From positions 85,997,129 through 86,061,128 of the forward strand of contig CM073592.1 of NCBI GenBank assembly GCA_037074705.1: a stretch of DNA of 64,000 bases, in the 5' to 3' direction. Both the position numbers and the translations under genes were made by a program. A model generated the notes under the pieces. It saw only the letters and a list, made by a program, of their open reading frames with translations, was not told the origin of the DNA and made no database searches. Shown in pieces: positions 1-12,434 of the stretch (positions within the stretch are counted from its first letter, which is position 1; every line of letters begins with the position of its first letter). This stretch comes from Zhengitettix transpicula. Lineage: Eukaryota > Arthropoda > Insecta > Orthoptera > Tetrigidae.

Positions 1-647
1 ATTAGGACGAAGGAAATACATTTTTTAAACCTTGAAACAGAAGGAAAATAAATCAATTAAATGAATTGCTTAAGACATTCTATACATTTTTTATTTGAAA
101 TATGCTGAACGCTTAAACAGGCGCGGAAGTTATGTTCACAGATTAACAATATTATTCTGTTGGAATGTAGTTGAGAATATCAATGACTTGCACAAGGACA
201 GGCCAAGCGGAATGAATGTGAGAAGTAAAGCACGTGCGACAAATGAAACGTGACTGAATGGAACTAGACTAACCTGTCGGGCGATATTTGATGCCAGATA
301 CGGTCGATTACCATAATACTCACGTGGCGACGCAAATAATTTTACAAGTATTTACTCATAAATGTGCGGTACGATTCTCTTTAGAATATCACTATCTGGT
401 TCCCCCATCACTCATATGCGGTTATACATTCTGCCCGGTTCTTAGCGTTTGGATCCATGATGTGTCTATTGATAATAAAGACCTTGGGTCTATTTTATTA
501 TAATATGTTACTTATTGCTCTTTATTTCAAAACAGATTTTTTTATCTAACCCTCTTTTTTTAAAAAAAACTTTGCTTTATGTCGTGAAAATCGAAATAAC
601 TGTCGTAATATTTACGATATTTTCGTCAATGTTGTAATCCCTGGTAT
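1..647. other. AT-rich stretch without a recognised gene
   Basis: I see no long open frame, splice-bounded coding segment or transposon motif here. It ends at the left target-site duplication of the first retroposon copy. Confidence 0.5.
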
Positions 648-658
648 AGATCGCGTTT

Positions 659-1189
659 TTTGTTTTTTGGGTGTAGACAGGCTATGTATAGGGTAATCCA
701 CATAGTGGCAACTCCCCTCTTATAGCATAGGAAAGGGATTTGAAAGGGGGGATACGGAAAGGTGGAGGAAGGTAGTCAAGGGTTAACTAGGGCCCCCGGG
801 CTATAGTTTAAGGATCCTACCCAGCATTCGCCTAAAAGTAACGCAGGACAAACCCTATAAAAACCTGCATCAGGTAGGTCGGGCATTTGGTACCTGTCCC
901 ACGCCCTTTCAATGGCAGGAGAGGGGTTTGCTGTGGGGTCGCAGCTTACCCCTCGCCATGCCTTAGCCAGTTTATGAGGCAGCTGGCCGACTATTCCAAT
1001 AGGAATAGCGGACAACTCTTACCGTATGCCCAAGGTCTGCGACCCCGGAAACATACACCTCTCAGAACAGACCGAGGTGCCTCGGCATGTGGGAACCTTA
1101 GTTCAAAAAACCAGAGAGTTGTGAAGGTAGCCCCCGTCAGAGCTCTCTGGGAAGGTTTACCTGCGAAAATCCTCTCGCAGGCTTCCTTC
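659..1189 (-). mobile_element. A-tailed SINE-like retroposon, copy A (full length)
   Basis: Read on the minus strand, the element begins GAAGGAAGCCTG and ends in CAGGCT/TAGCCTG-type sequence followed by an A-rich tail (a T-run at 659-667 on the + strand). It is flanked by a perfect 11-bp direct repeat, AGATCGCGTTT, at 648-658 and 1190-1200, which marks target-primed retroposition. The same 5' boundary is found in copy C at 12421, so this is probably the true 5' end. No clear Pol III A or B box was seen and no protein is encoded; the short open frames in it are not conserved among copies. Confidence 0.8.
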
Positions 1190-1222
1190 AGATCGCGTTT
1201 GTTATGAAACTCATGATTGTCA

Positions 1223-1787
1223 ACAAAAAGGTCTGCGAGGGCTATTCTCTCGCAGGCGGTACTTGCGAGTGATGTTCTCTCGCAGGCAGAATCTTGTAGG
1301 AGAGATACGAAGGGGCTACCTTTGGGGATGCCTTTTCCTCTCCGTTTTTGAACTAAGGTTCCCACAAGCCGAGGCACCTCGGTCTGTTCTGAGAGGTGCA
1401 TGTTCCGGGGTCACAGACCTTGGGCATTCGGTAAGAGTTGTCCGCTATTCCCATTGGAATAGTCGGCCAGCTGCCTCCTAAACTGGTCGAGGCACGGAGA
1501 AGGGAATGCTGTCTCCACTTCAAACTCCTCTCCCGCTATCGGAAGGGCGTGGGACAAGTACCCAATGCCCGACCTACCTGATGCAGGTTTTTCTACGGGT
1601 TTGTACAGCATTTCTTTAGGCGAATGCCGGGTAGGATCCTTAAAATATAGCCCGGGGGTCCTAGTAATCCTTGGCTACCTTCCTCTACCCTTCCGCATCC
1701 CCCCTTTCAAATCCTTTCCTATGCTATTAAAGGGGAGTTGCCACCATGTATATTACCCTCATGTAGCCTGTTACCCTAAAAAAATAG
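1223..1787 (+). mobile_element. A-tailed SINE-like retroposon, copy B
   Basis: Same family as copy A but in the opposite orientation, so A and B lie head to head and form a foldable inverted pair (arms about 675-1110 and 1344-1772). The 3' end at 1770-1787 carries an A-run. Flanks 1210-1222 and 1788-1800 match at 11 of 13 positions (CTCATG..TGTCA), a slightly decayed target-site duplication. Its 5' part repeats the motif TCTCTCGCAGGC, which recurs between A and B. Confidence 0.75.
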
Positions 1788-1800
1788 CTCATGGCTGTCA

Positions 1801-2344
1801 GAATTGAGTGCGAGTCCATAATGTTCTAGTTCGAACAGTAGGCTACTCTTCGGGGCAATGGAGCGGATGTGCCAAAACCCAGTTCCGCTTGGCGCTTGGC
1901 TCCGAATTCCTACGAAAAGGATATTGGACAACGCCGACGGAGAGCAATCGTAAGAAAATGACTTGCGAATCATTTGCATTTATTAAATAAACGAATTGAT
2001 TACGCAAGCAGCTGTCTGACTAGTGGATATCTTCATCCAATGCGGTATTACGAACCTTGAAGCTTTTAATCATCTCGCAACCTTTAGTGCCCATGGAAAT
2101 GTCGTAAACAGTTTTCGCCGGCGTCGTTAAGTATCATTTTTAAGGGAAAATGCTGAGTATGGTAGAAGTGGGAAACGTGAATAAAATCGATTTAGATGTA
2201 GGTGATTGATTTGACCGATAAACTTCGTTAGACGTCAGGAAAGGAGAATGTATCGAATGAGTCATACAGTAATGGCTCTGCTAAGAGATTATCTCTCTAT
2301 AATCTGAATCTAAATTACATAATCGTATGTCTGGGATCTATAGG
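1801..2344. other. no recognised feature
   Basis: AT-rich sequence between a retroposon and a Penelope-like fragment. No coding or RNA signal was recognised. Confidence 0.4.
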
Positions 2345-3165
2345 CCCACAAATTTGCATTCAATCAAAAAATTCAATGAATATCCGACAAGTTACTTTTC
2401 GATATACTTAGGCCAACTATAATCTTCAAATGCACAGATCCACTAATACCCCTTCATACTTCATTAAAAACCACAAGGACTCACTTGACACCTACAGCAA
2501 ACATTGTGTTGTTTACAAAATCTCTTGCTTTAATTGTAATTCCTGCTACATAGGGCATACTAAACGTTCCCTTAATACACGCATCAAATAACATATATCT
2601 AATATCAAACTTCCTATTGATAAACAATCTGTAGTATCCAAACGTATCATCAATTCGAAACATACATTTGATGGGCAAAATACTAAGATTTCAGACACTG
2701 ACACCAGGTACAATTCCTGACTCATTTTAGAGATGTTTCACATTAAATCAATCATCACTGCTATTATGTACAAACAGACACTATGAAACTCAATAAATGC
2801 TGTGATCCCTTATTATTACGCCAAACTTTCTGTTTTCCCATTGTCGTTGTTCCCTTATTGTTACGCCAACCCTTCGGCTCTCCCATTGTCGTTGCGTTTT
2901 CGTCGCTTTTGAGTGTTGTCAACTGACAATTGCAGTTGTGTTTCTCTAGGCTCTTCTTAGCACCTCACGAAAGGAACAAGGATCCCAGAAACGTTGTGTG
3001 GTATTTATTTTTGTTTTTTATTGGCTACCTTTCTTATTCATTATTTTCAATCAGACCTAATTTTTTTCATTTTAGCAATGTATTATTAATTGCCAGGTCT
3101 GATCGAAAATCCAATTTATTAAATATTAGAAACGAAGTTAAATTTTACGTTCCACATATTAGTTA
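2345..3165 (+). mobile_element. Penelope-like element, degenerate 3' fragment
   Basis: Around 2450-2710 the translation shows the start of a GIY-YIG-type nuclease domain, as found at the C terminus of Penelope-like retroelements: a segment like DSLDTYSKHCVVYKISC, then CNSCYIGHTKRSLNTRI, interrupted by stop codons. Downstream (2960-3060) is the terminal sequence CCCAGAAACGTTGTGTGG, also present in both arms of the inverted repeat at 34023-34148, which suggests a common element terminus. A hammerhead-like core is present but damaged here (CTCACGA at 2964-2970 instead of CTGANGA, with GAAA at 2988-2991). The reverse transcriptase part is missing, so this is a dead 5'-truncated copy. Confidence 0.75.
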
Positions 3166-6100
3166 GAGAAACGTGTGCCGCGAATCTTGTTCCAGAGAAT
3201 GTTATACTATTTTATGACCGAAAATACTTTGCTCTTAAAATAATAATTGTTGTTATCAAGCGTGTATTTATGTCTCTATGTAATTGTTCGGTTCACTGGA
3301 TATGAGTGATTATAACGGTCATATTAAATGGCCTACTGAATAACAAAAATGAGAAAAAATTTAATAAACTAATGTTTTTTTTAAAAAAATGATTATTAGT
3401 AAATGAGATATAGAAATACTTGAACCCTTTAATATATAAGTCAAATATAGTAAGGAATCTATATACTTTTGGGTGCAGCAACGTGCCAATTCCAGATAAA
3501 AGAGTTATTTGTTTTTTGCTGATTCACATTTTTAAGGTATTTTTACACTGTAGCACAATATATGTCTTGATAATACGACGCTTGCTCCTTCTGTGGGTTG
3601 CTACCGTATCTTCATTCTGCACTCACAAAGTTGCCCTATACAATTCAGAAAGCTAACAAAAGTCTTCAATAAAAGACTTCAGAGAGTACAGACTCGAACG
3701 ACGTCCATAGGACGGCGCTGACGAGGAGGAGCTTTTGTTCTCATCCAGCCAAGCGAGCTGCGTCGGGTTTTAATATATTGTTTTAATTCAATATGATTTC
3801 AAGTTCATTTTTTATTTATATATTCTTAATTATTTATTATAATAATTATATTAATTAATTGTATATTTTTTGAAACTGATTCATCTCTAGAACAGTTTTG
3901 CTACCTAATTGTGAGGTCTGGGGGTTGAACAAAGACACCCTAATTGCACCACAGTAATAATGTAAGATTATATTGACGTTTAAATAACCAATTAACTATA
4001 AACATTTCAAAAAAATTTAAACAATAATTAATTTTAAGAGATATCTCTACATATATTTTAGACTGTAGATACTATAAGCTCAATTAAATTTGACGAAAGT
4101 CCACCGAATTGGGCAGTCCGTGTAAGCATTCTTTATGGTCTCGGAAATCGTTTAAAGCATGAAATGGGTTACTACGGATATTGGTGCCGTAGGAAGCGAG
4201 GGAAAGTAAAGGTGGAGATAACGTGCCACGTCCAATGGCAGCCGAATAAACGATTCGAAGTGCTCTCCAAAGCAAGCGCCTCATAGCTTCATCTAGATCC
4301 GCTGATTTTAAGTAGGAAGAAGTATGAACGGCTTAACGTGGCCACGTGGTGTTACATCTGCACTACAGGACCGAAATTTACTTTCTCCGTCCCATGAATA
4401 ATTGGCATAACATTTCAGGAAATAAGTAAATCATTCCTCAGCCTATAATATAATTCTTATGGTTTAATGTAAAAAAGGTTCAAGATATCAATTGGCAGTA
4501 TTTTATTCCTACTCAACATTAACAACTATTTATCATTTTACACTCGAGAAATTAACCATTGTTGTCATGGTCGAAGTGATAAATGATTGAAAATGGAACG
4601 TCATATAGTGTTACCTCAGTACGAGAATAATAATCTACAAATGTAGAAACATTTATTAAAAAATTACAACAAAATAATCAACATAAGTGAAACTAAGGTT
4701 TGTTGTTAAATTACATCTTGAACGGGGCGAGTCCCTCACCTAAAAATTCCTTAAAAACAATGAAAGCTTTTATCTGTAGAAGTAGTTAAGAGATTTTAAA
4801 GGCGGGTATTGTTCAAAAACAGAAAACTACTAGATGTCTCAATGGATGTGTGGCCGCTGGACTTCAGTTCTGTAGCAGGGAGTCGGATTGATATAAATGT
4901 CAATAGATCTAGCGGATTAACCGTGAAATCGAGTGATTGGTCAACCTGGGTACCCAATAAAAATCAAGAAAAGAATACTAAAATTGGGAGACGAAAAAGC
5001 TTTAATGGGACAGTCAGACAGAACAGAAGGAAAGTATAAGGTACAGAGCGGACAGAGATAAATATGCAGATGAAAGGTTGCTAGTCTGACAAATTATACA
5101 CTAATGCAAGAGGCCGGATTCAACTACCATGAGGAAGCGGATAGAAAATGGTAACGTTTACCTGGAGAAGGTCGAAACAGCGAAGCACCTTATTCTAAAT
5201 AAGACATTTGGACTGGACACTTTCATGCTTAATATAAACCAAGTTTTAAACTTTATAATTTTATATCGTTTATAAATAAATACCAATCCCCTTTTAAAAG
5301 AAGGTATTTAATTATATTTTATCAAACCATACAATATTAAATCTTACATATAAAATATAGCTTCAACAAATTTATAACATAAATAATTTAACCAAGCATT
5401 TAATTATTGATTTTCGATAAATTCTCCGTTGTACGGATCATGTTTTTATTGAAATTTCGGACTTTGAAAGGTATTGTAGTAATTGGTAATTAAGGAATTG
5501 TTCTAATTGAAAAGTTGAATTGTAGAGGACTCATTATTGGTGGATATAGCGGACGCCGCAACAAACCGGCAAGGCAAAGAAAGTATTGTTGATCGGTCGA
5601 GAAGGTTTTACGCGCTCAAAATTTACGAGACGAACGAACAGTCGGGCAGCAGACAGGAAATAGAAGAGACGAAAAGAACGAACAGTCAGGCAATGAACGG
5701 CGAGGTGTAAAGACCAGAAAATTCTAATACACGAAAAGTTGAACAATTTAGTCAGTCAGCAGCGAGAATGAAAAAGGTCTAATTTAAAGAACGAGAAAGT
5801 GTTCCAGTAACCAGTACGCTGTTATATCAAAAATGCAGAAATTGAACTAGTTTTCAGTCAACAGACAAAACCAATGAGGGGCATTTTCAACAAAAATCCA
5901 CGAGACCTACAAATCCAGATTGCAGTAAATCATCGAGATTCGACAAAGTTATTTTAAACCAACTAACAAACTACGCTAATTAGAGTCTGTGAACATTTAG
6001 AGTCTGTGAGTATTTAGAATCAGTGATATCCCCAAAATTGTGCACGAAAAGTTAAAATGAGACCTGGGCTGTCGTAAGTAGAAAGAAAACTTTAAAATCA

Positions 6101-9100
6101 TTGTAAACCACGTTTAAAAGATAAACGTCAGATCGTTCTTTAATTATCGATAAAATGAGATCTTTAATTATTCAGATCATTCTTTATTTCTTGATAAAAC
6201 TTAAAATTGTTTAAATTCAATCTTTAGTATTATTTCTTCAGCAACAAATTTCGTCTATGTTCAGACGCATTGATTCCCATATAAAGTAAATGTAATTTTT
6301 GTGATTTTGATTATATAAATTCTGCCATTATCAAACCCAGTTCAAGACCCTGAGATCCCAAATATTTTGTATATTTTATAATTATTTTATAAATTTGGCA
6401 TAATAAATGTTGTTTGTTGAATAAAGTTAATAGAGTTTTTCATATAAAAAAATAACAGTTTATAAATTATTACAGTATATTAACGTATTTTTTGGTTGAA
6501 TCATTTGTAAGCCGAACTTGATTATAGGAATTGACGTCGTTGCATAGTGGATGTAGTTAGAACAATGCTGTTCAGGATTTTAATAGCCTGAGTACTCGAG
6601 TTGGAAGATTGAATTAAATATTAAGGTAAATATAATAAAAACAAGGAAAACGAAATATAAATATGCAGGTGTTCGGAACAGTCAAATATCGTTTCTTCAT
6701 GGTGGAGACAAATAGAATCCCCCATCCCTCAGGAGAAGACTGCTTCTAGTTTCATTTTTGTTGCGGAACAATATATTTCTATGTCACGTCTAAAGCAATG
6801 CAGGCCTGCAACGTAAACGATTTTATCTGAGCTACATGGTTAAGTAAAATTACTTGCACGGATTTGTTTGGTAATTTTTAATAAAGATTCATTGTTTATA
6901 GGCAGCATGAGCTTCATGGAAACTAGGAAGAGCGCAGGTGTAGTTTGAGACAATGGACCGCGGAAGCGGATGCTGCAGGAATGCACAACTTTGTTCTTGA
7001 GTAGAGCACCAGAGACATGCCTTTTCGACCGAGAATTTCCTTTCCTCATAGAAATCTCAGCCGTGAAAGGCCCAAAAAGGTGTTCTTCGTTCCAAGTTCA
7101 ATCGCAAATCTACGGTTACTGTTAAGCTTCTTAATGGATACATGAGTTTATGGAAATGCAAATGAACAAAGTTTACCAACATTTTAGAGGCATGAAAACA
7201 TTTCACTGTACGTAAAGAGAATAAAATTCCAGCAGCTGAGTTCAATACTTAGATGTAATATTCTCTTAGGTAGAGATTGGTCCTATTTTTAGTTGACTTA
7301 TTTATGTCCAAGTTATAATTATTTAACGATATCTGTTTTTATGTACCCCCGTATTGATTTTGATGTTGTGATGCGCTCTGAGTTATTCTTTGTTCTTCTA
7401 GATCACAGCTTAAAAATAAGTGGGTTCAAATGAAGAAAAGCGTCCTTTTAAATATTTTACGTTTCTTTTTTGTGCCCTGTATAAACATCTGTGCATTGTC
7501 ACCTTACAAATAATATTTTCAGACAATTAATCGTGCTTAATAAGATCATCCGCTATAATATACAAGAGGATCGTGCCCCGGCTCGCTTCGTTCAACGACG
7601 ACCTGATGGTCGCTACACCTCTGCCATATCCCGAATGTACACACAGAAGTACAACATGTAGCAAAAATTACTTACAGATATTAATGTAATTTTTATTTTG
7701 ACCATTGTCCTGTACTGCTTAAGGAACTAATGACAACTGATGTGAACGCCAACTCAGCAGAACTGATCATCAACACAATCTACAATTTTGTTTGTGTACC
7801 TTGAAGCGTGAGATTTGAAATCGATGCGATCTTCAAACTTATCTAGCCCCTAAAAGTCTGTAGTATGAATTCTGAAAGACTCTGTATATTGTTATATCGT
7901 CGTTTCATTCTATTGGTAGTTCACATCTGGTCCATATGAGGTCCAGTGATTGCGAAGAAACGTGGGGTATTAGAATTTTTTGTAATAATTAATTCTTTAC
8001 TGACTTGTTGGCCACTATACATTATAAACTTACAATGTCAGTTGCAACATTGGAAATAGTTTCAAGTTATCGTTGACATGCAATTAAGTAACGAAAAAAC
8101 GGTTTAATAATATAATGTGATGATTTATACCTGTTATTTCCAAAATTTGAATCCACAATAAATTTGTAAAACGTAGAAGGTGAGATAAAAAGATAAAACC
8201 TTTCATTGCGACACAACGGCGTGACCCACTTGACACAAGTTTCTCTCGTCGTTCATCTTGTCCTGCGTCCGGCTAAGATAGCCATCTTCAACCATCCTTT
8301 ATGAAGCCACACTTGTCCACTTCTGCAGACGCAAACTCTCGTTGGTCTGTTCACTAATTTGTTGATGAGGTTAATCGCCCTGTATTATGCTGTAAACTTT
8401 TAATAGGAGTAAAATTTAGTTATCACCGAACTGACATGTCAATGAAAAAGTTAAAGAAGTCCTTTATGGAGAACACTAACATTCCGGATATGAGATTTTT
8501 TGGATACTGCGTAGCTTCAGCATATAAGATATTGACTAAGTGAAGGAGGAAGTGATGATAAATCGCTATTCCAACTGATGACTCGAAACCGTTCAAACCA
8601 TTTAATACTATATTTCGACACGTTTTTTTACACATGAAAGTGAATTCGATTCACCATTCGTAAAATTCACAAGACCAGGAGTCGAAACATAAGTTTGACA
8701 TGAAAAAAGAGCCCAAAAACTATATGAGTTTGCTTCTACTGGAATCAAAAACAGATAGATTGCATTAAAACTGATTCTATCTTCGTATAATATGGATTTA
8801 TAAAGGAAGGGGCTAAATATATAGAAATTATTTTCAAGTTGCGCGTATCGTGAAGTTCCAAGGATCAGCGGACTTACCTGTGCAGAATTCAGGACGTCGT
8901 AAGTCGGGAAATTTTACCCTCTAGATATTAATTGTGGGGAAACTGACCTCGTACTGTAAATACGAAAGTGAACTACAACCCCTGAGAAGTTGCAGCTCTT
9001 CAAAGAATATTGGAATAGGAACACGAAGAAAGAAGACTGGACATATTGACGATTTGTACGAAAGAAGAAAAGAGAATTTAAAAAAGAAATATGAAGAAAG

Positions 9101-9955
9101 GTTTAAATGCAGTGAAAAATGTCTTGAATAAGTCTTTGGACATTCCGTAGGGCAGAATAACTAATACAATGTATAGGGATTGGGTGCTGATTTCGTGATG
9201 GAGTGTAGTTTAAAGGGTGCCCGATATGACCTGTGGTTAGAAATTCATATTTTAACAAAAATATTAGTTGCCTGGGTATCGATTGTTGGTGAAGCATAAT
9301 ACAGAAGAATGTAAGAGTAAGAAAAGTAGTACAGCTTTGTCCTTGGCCTGGACTGGACCTCGCCGGAGATTTCGCCATGGGGAGGGGACGCGTCTTGTCG
9401 GAAGAACACAAAAGATTGCTGTCTCTTTAATCCTTATAAAAAATATGCTGGTTTGGATTTTAAGTCATCAAGTTCGTAAAGCAGCGTAGGAGTTATCTTG
9501 ATTATTAGACGAAACAGAACGTAAAATGCGGAAGACCCAGGACTTACGATCTGAAGTCTATAGGGTGAACGTAATGAAGTCGCAGCTCATGGATGACTTA
9601 TTTCATCATGTCAGCGGTGTGTATGCGGGCATTCTAGTGTTGCAGAACCCTTAGTTACAGTCTTCTCAGTAGTTATTATTGTATTGCGGCCACACGGCGT
9701 CTGAGTTCTTGCAATACACGCAAAGGATTAGTTCTCATTGTGGATGACCATGATTCCTGAGATTTGCTCTTCCGCGAAAACACTTATTTATATAAATTTA
9801 ATAGATTCCATAATACATTGGGACAAAATGTGGACCACGTTCCGAATGCTTAAGTTAGTAATAAGATTGGAAGAAATATCAGTATAATTGGTTAATTTAA
9901 TAAAGAAGTCAATATCCGTAAGTAGCCTCATTTTAAACAGTCATTATGAAAAAAT
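3166..9955. other. long intergenic stretch, no gene recognised
   Basis: Mostly AT-rich DNA. Short open frames (for example 5534-5746 on the minus strand and 8934-9131 on the plus strand) show no family motif, and several depend on non-ATG starts. Near 5630-5700 the phrase GAACGAACAGTC occurs twice in a purine-rich patch. I see no tRNA, no LINE or transposase motif, and no convincing exon. Confidence 0.4.
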
Positions 9956-9963
9956 ATTGATAA

Positions 9964-10260
9964 CTAGCTGGGTGCCCGGCGTTGCCCGTGTCTTATTTAT
10001 ATAAACCCGAAAAAGAATTTAATTCTATATTAATCTTTAGTCAAGAAGACACAACCTAAATCTAACTATTCCTAGTTCCGTACACAATTTCGACCAATAG
10101 TGCTTTAATTGAACAGCTATAAAATACATTGAATTTTATTGCATCAATCTCAACAAACATACCTCCGAATTTCTTTACCAATACATAAATATACTGCATT
10201 AATTTAATAGCTATAAGATACATAGAATTTAATTGCATAATAGCAACAAACATACCATCG
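9964..10260 (+). repeat. interspersed-repeat start with local duplication
   Basis: The segment opens with CTGGGTGCCCGGCGTTGCCC, a GC-rich block out of keeping with its AT-rich surroundings and resembling the end of an interspersed repeat, though I cannot assign a family. Inside it, about 45-50 bp beginning at 10113 (ACAGCTATAAAATACAT) recurs in diverged form from 10207, a period of about 94 bp. The minus-strand open frame here simply reads through this duplication. Confidence 0.35.
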
Positions 10261-10803
10261 TTATTCTTTAGAAATATAATTCTCCGCGAACAAATAATTG
10301 TCAGTAAGTCTTCAGACAGTACTTCTTGAGTATTGCAGGATATAATTGTCCATCAGTATTCGCACATTACGAAGGATTGAAGTGATCAAATTGATAGCTA
10401 CATTCCAAATGTAAAGAAATGGTGGCCATATTGCACTCACTAAATTAACTAACATTTGTAAAGTATTTTGTATTGTTTTTTATTATCACTCGATGGAGTA
10501 TTACTGGATAGAATTATACTTTTATTCAATGAAAATATTTCTGCTTCATTTCATTACGGAAAAATCGAACTATTTCCTTTGTTCGTCGCGTAGTAACGTC
10601 TCTCACTGTCGCGTGATGTCATGATATATTGGCGCGCAGTAATTTATCACTTAATGATCACTTTTTAAAATTATAATTCTTTTCACATTTATGCTAGTGG
10701 TTTGTCACCCCCACAGTACCGGTTCTCGATTTTGGCAGAATACGTATACCAATTTTTGTTGCATTCTGTCCACGCGATAAAATTTGTATAAAGAACAACG
10801 TAA

Positions 10804-10836
10804 ATACATACATACATACATACATACATACATACA
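10804..10836. repeat. (TACA)n microsatellite
   Basis: About eight consecutive ACAT/TACA units. The reading frame across it produces a repeated Tyr-Val-Cys-Met string, which is not a gene. Confidence 0.95.
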
Positions 10837-10839
10837 ATA

Positions 10840-11852
10840 TAGAATATAGTGTAATCACCCTTGCATGAAAGTTTTTCCGTTATTATGGAGTAAAGTGAGG
10901 ACACAAATTGTGCCAAGAAGAAAAAAAAAGGAGTTTATGTCTCCATATCGGAGAGAAAAGTAACCTGCAAGAGCGAGCGCGAATCAATGAAAAATTTCTT
11001 ATAATACTGGTGGAAAAATGTTTTTATTTTACGATTTTCTTCTTTATTCTTACTTGGTCAGAGGATCTGTTTACACTTACAAGAAAACAGCTATAGGATG
11101 ATAATTTTTTAACGTGCTGGGTAATGTTTGCTTCAAAAACTCAAAGTGATATCCATTAAACAGGTTCGTAACAAGCGGATCCTATTATTTTTTTAATTAA
11201 ACTGCAATAGGCAGCATCTATAATTTTTCTTGTGTCACAGCGCTATATGAACGGGAATTCTCATGTAGTAAATTGGTGGCAGTCCGTCGATACAGATTGA
11301 TCTGTCGTGTTTGTACAGTATATATATTTTTTGTGGAGAAGAAACCTGCTGCGTAGAGTGAAAGTACAGTCTATGTTGTGAAGATAAGTGAATGTGAATA
11401 CAAAAGTTGATGTGTTACAGTTTTTCTGGAGAAGGAAGTTGAAGAGTAGTCGGAGTTGATGTCTAAAGTTCGGAGAGGAAAAGAGGAGATACAGGAGCGA
11501 AGTCCAAATTCACCTATGCAATAGACGTCCAAGTCTTATTGACATCCATATAACTGTGTTTAACTAACTCTTAAATTTCTAAAAACTATACATAACTTTC
11601 CAATCTACTATATCTGCAACTGTTATCTGGTAGATAACTGGCTTCTCCATTGCGCTGCAAAATGCCTCAAAATTTGATCCCCTGTCGTACTGAATCTTGA
11701 TCCTCAAGCTCTTCCTTCTTCATTTACTCCTATTTTCTTTTTGATGAAATCCAATCAGCTTACTCTCCGTCCTCTGACATTAATAGCTGTTCCTCCGGCC
11801 ATGCGAGGTGTTTTTCTGGAATCTGCTTTAATTTAATATAATTTTTCTCACG
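10840..11852. other. no recognised feature
   Basis: AT-rich sequence with short frames only; nothing identifiable up to the target-site duplication of retroposon copy C. Confidence 0.4.
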
Positions 11853-11865
11853 AGTTTTGGACTTT

Positions 11866-12421
11866 TTTTTTTTTGGGGGGGGGGGGGTGTCGACAGGCTA
11901 TGTATAGGGTAATCCACATAGTGGCAACTCCCCTCTTATAGCATAGGTAAGGGATTTGAAAGGGGGGATGCGGAAGGGTAGAGGAAGGTAGCCAAGGGCT
12001 AATTAGGGCCTCCGGGCTATAGTTTAAGAATCCTACCCGGCATTCGCCTAAAAGTAATGCAGGACAAACCCTATAAAAACCTGTATAAGGTAGGTCGGGC
12101 ATTTGGTATTTGTCCCACGCCCTTCCGATGGCGGGTGAGGGGTTTGCTGTCGGGTCGCAGCTTACCCCTAGCCATGTCTTGGCCAGTTTAGGAGGCAGCT
12201 GGCCGGCTATTCCAATAGGAATAGCTGACAACTTTTACCGTGTGCCCAAGGTCTGCGACCCCGGAACATACACCCCTCAAAACAGACTGAGGTGCCTCGG
12301 CATGTGGGAACCTTAGTTTAAAAAAAACAAAAGATAGATGTGAGGGCATCCCCAAAGGTAGCCCCGCCAGAGCTGTCTGGGAAGGTTCACCTGCGAGAAA
12401 ACCTTCTCACAGGCTTCCTTC
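11866..12421 (-). mobile_element. A-tailed SINE-like retroposon, copy C (full length)
   Basis: Read on the minus strand it starts GAAGGAAGCCTG at 12421, the same 5' boundary as copy A, and ends with CCTGTCGACA, a C-run of about 13 and an A-run (T-run then G-run at 11866-11887 on the + strand). It is bounded by a perfect 13-bp direct repeat, AGTTTTGGACTTT, at 11853-11865 and 12422-12434. The intact duplication suggests a relatively recent insertion. The 3' homopolymer C-run before the A-tail is unusual within the family. Confidence 0.85.
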
Positions 12422-12434
12422 AGTTTTGGACTTT

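Noticed and set aside
776..1611. Several 66-136 codon frames on both strands
   Set aside because: All fall within non-coding retroposon copies A and B; the frames are not preserved in copies C-G.
675..1772. Single inverted-repeat DNA transposon (foldback type)
   Set aside because: Separate target-site duplications and A-tails for each half show two independent retroposon insertions.
8934..9131. Lys/Glu-rich 65-codon frame
   Set aside because: Starts at GTG rather than ATG, no splice signals of quality at its edges, and low-complexity composition.
10689..10916. Open frame with repeated Met-Tyr-Val-Cys units
   Set aside because: Translation of a (TACA)n microsatellite.
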